Shown here in pieces: positions 62,050-64,000 of a stretch of 64,000 nucleotides of DNA. The stretch is taken from assembly GCA_011800805.1 (NCBI GenBank), contig MPNW01000033.1:90969-154968 (forward strand). Direction: 5' to 3'. The translations under genes were made by a program, and so were the position numbers. The notes beneath the pieces are model-generated. The model was not told the DNA's origin. It saw only the letters and a list, made by a program, of their open reading frames with translations, and did no database searches. Numbering within the stretch: the stretch's first letter is position 1; every line of letters begins with the position of its first letter. The DNA comes from Hirudo medicinalis (Eukaryota; Annelida; Clitellata; Hirudinida; Hirudinidae).

Positions 62050-64000
62050 CACATTTAATGGCGTGCTATTAAATGTGTCATTACATCATTTGCATGATTG
62101 TTGCCTTACAGTGAACGGCCTGCTCATTTCATTGATACACCGACATCGGCATTGATACACACATCTCGGGTGTGCGAATGAGGAATCATGAGGAATCATG
62201 AGGAATGGAAATAATGAGTCGAGTCAATAAGACGAATGTAAACTGATGCCCACTGGAAAGTGCTCAAATGTTCTCAAGAAAGAAAGACAAAACTTGTCCG
62301 GCTTTTTAATATTAGAAAGGTAATCATTAAAATCAGCTTTTGAAAATAATATTTACGACTCGTTTAAATTAGGAACAAAGATGCGAGATGCAGAAAGTAG
62401 TTGGCTTCTAAAAATCTTCTAATTACAACATAACCACCGAGACATGAAGCCTGAGACACTAGACAAAGATTCCACGAATGTTTTCAAATCACAACTTATC
62501 GGATAAATCAGGCATTTTTCCACAACCTATCTCTTGCCATCCGTATGGGTGGAATTCTATAATTCTTGCTGTTTAAAAAAGACCTGCAGAACAACCTCCC
62601 CTACGTTCTCACCATCTCCATAGTACGAGTGGAAACAGTTTTGGAGAGGTGACGAGCAACAAGGTTGAACCGATGTTCATCATCATCATCGCCATCGTCA
62701 TCATCATCATCGCCATCATTGACATCGTCATCATATACGTCAGAAACATCAAAGACCTTCAATTATAATAACGATAATAGAAATGCTGACTCGAGTGAGA
62801 GAGGAGATCGACATTGAAAGCAACAGAAAGAACAACAAAAAGCTTCACTCGTGACCATGGAAACCGATCATTAACTACAAAGAATCAACAATCATTAACC
62901 ACAAACAACCATAAGCTACCGTGCGACTCTCGTTCGAACATCAATCACTCATTTTTAATGACATTCAACAAGTTGAGTTTTAGAGGAAGTTCTAATGCGA
63001 AATCAAGGTCTTCGCAGTTCCCTTGAAGAGTGAATTGAACGTTAAAACAGGGGACACCGAGTGCAACTCTTGCATGTCTGACGGTCGGCGAGACACAGCA
63101 AGCATGGGTACAGGTGTTCGAACCGACACAAGCTGATCTCGCGATCTTCGATGAGGTCCTGCATCAACTGGGGGCTGTTGATGTCGGTCGAAATGGAAAT
63201 TGCAAATTGTGAACAAGCCGTCAATTCACCATCACCGACGATCGAAAGATAAACGCATGTAATCCAGAGGCTAATTTCATGCGTCTCAACTCGCAAGTAG
63301 GAAATGAGTGGACGATAATGGAGGCAGCAGGAGGTTGACTAGATATATGACCACGAATCAGAGAGGTGTTGATGGGATTCATAAATATTTACTCTAATAA
63401 TAATAATAATCATCATCATCATCATCATCATCATCGTAAGCGCCAGATGGATGAGGAGGAGACGACAGCTGGAAAGTCCTGAAAAGCTGGATGGAATTAA
63501 TTTCATAGGAGAGATCTCTACACAGCCTCCAATAAAACCAAGGAAGAATTTTGAATGAAAAGTGTTCCCCACCACAGTTTAACGTCAACTTGGTCCTCAC
63601 ATTCATCCATCTGCCAACTTTCTTGTCAAATATCGCAATAGTTACATTTAATTGCACAAGCCAGGCTCGTAATTACGCTGTAATGCCTAATTATGGTATC
63701 ACGACTGCCCTGACTGAACTCATGGAAGAATAGGAATGAAATGAATAATTAATATTTGTTTACCCTTCAATGCTACAAAGTAGAGTACCCAAATTCAGCA
63801 CCCGACCCACCGACCGACCGACCAACCAACCAACCAACCAACCAACCAACCAACCGACCAACCAACCAACCAACCAACCAACCGACCAACCAACCAACCA
63901 ACCAATTAATGAACCAGCCAATCGTCTAAAGAACAATTGGACCTGTAAAATATATTCAAATAACCAAAGCACTTCCTACCCAAGTAGTTATCCCACGGAA
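62050..64000. other. Probable glypican intron with microsatellites
   Basis: No exon could be assigned with confidence. Simple repeats lie at 62678-62736 (cat), 63393-63437 (aat/cat) and 63798-63905 (a ccaa/ccga tetranucleotide array). Two minus-strand stretches deserve mention as weak exon candidates for the missing glypican N-terminal half: a cysteine-rich one at about 63055-63220 (CRFEHLYPCLLC, then CKSCTRC) and one near 63480-63560 (WRLCRDLSYEINSIQLF). Neither has convincing splice sites. Confidence 0.35.

Noticed and set aside
63760..63972. Gly/Trp/Val repeat protein on the minus strand
   Set aside because: It is a translation of a (ccaa/ccga) tetranucleotide array.

Overview
The window is from an animal nuclear genome. 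It is AT-rich, the genes are split by many short GT-AG introns, trinucleotide microsatellites are frequent, and there is one 824-base assembly gap. The gene content is metazoan: a ciliary axoneme protein, a leucine-rich-repeat receptor, a giant muscle-type Ig/FN3/kinase protein and a glypican. A motile-cilia gene next to a striated-muscle-type giant protein argues for a bilaterian other than a nematode. A lophotrochozoan such as a leech or other annelid would fit the style, but that is inference only.

Layout. 1-1800: no gene recognised, apart from possible 5' sequence of the next gene and one copy of a dispersed repeat. 1807-4133 (+): a coiled-coil protein recognised as CFAP210 (CCDC173). 4411-7001 (-): a signal peptide / LRR / transmembrane receptor, convergent with CFAP210, with an apparent one-base frameshift. 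9504-57839 (-): one giant gene of about 48 kb filling three quarters of the window. 60254-61977 (-): the 3' half of a glypican gene whose 5' exons were not recognised. The rest is intergenic sequence, introns, microsatellites, a 10-bp minisatellite, a 19-bp AT-rich satellite around the gap, and a decayed LINE.

The giant gene is the main result. Its first exons encode a CRAL-TRIO (Sec14) domain and a run of spectrin-type repeats that align by eye with the N-terminus of Trio/Kalirin. Where Trio has DH-PH (RhoGEF) modules I see none. An in-frame junction leads instead into about a dozen Ig I-set domains, charged linkers and an SH3 domain. A single 12.4-kb exon encoding about 4,130 acidic, domain-free residues follows, and then a titin/obscurin-like C-terminus (Ig, FN3, pseudokinase, Ig). 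The predicted full-length protein is roughly 9,000 residues.

The same locus also appears able to make shorter products. One alternative 3' end just before the giant exon carries two actin-binding-type DF[R/K]xxL motifs and a stop. A TATA-containing region inside the gene could start a transcript lacking the Trio-like part. The kinase domain has lost its beta3 lysine, its catalytic-loop asparagine and the aspartate of DFG, so it is probably a scaffold rather than an enzyme. All exon boundaries were read by eye from splice signals, reading phase and domain continuity, and may be off by a few bases.
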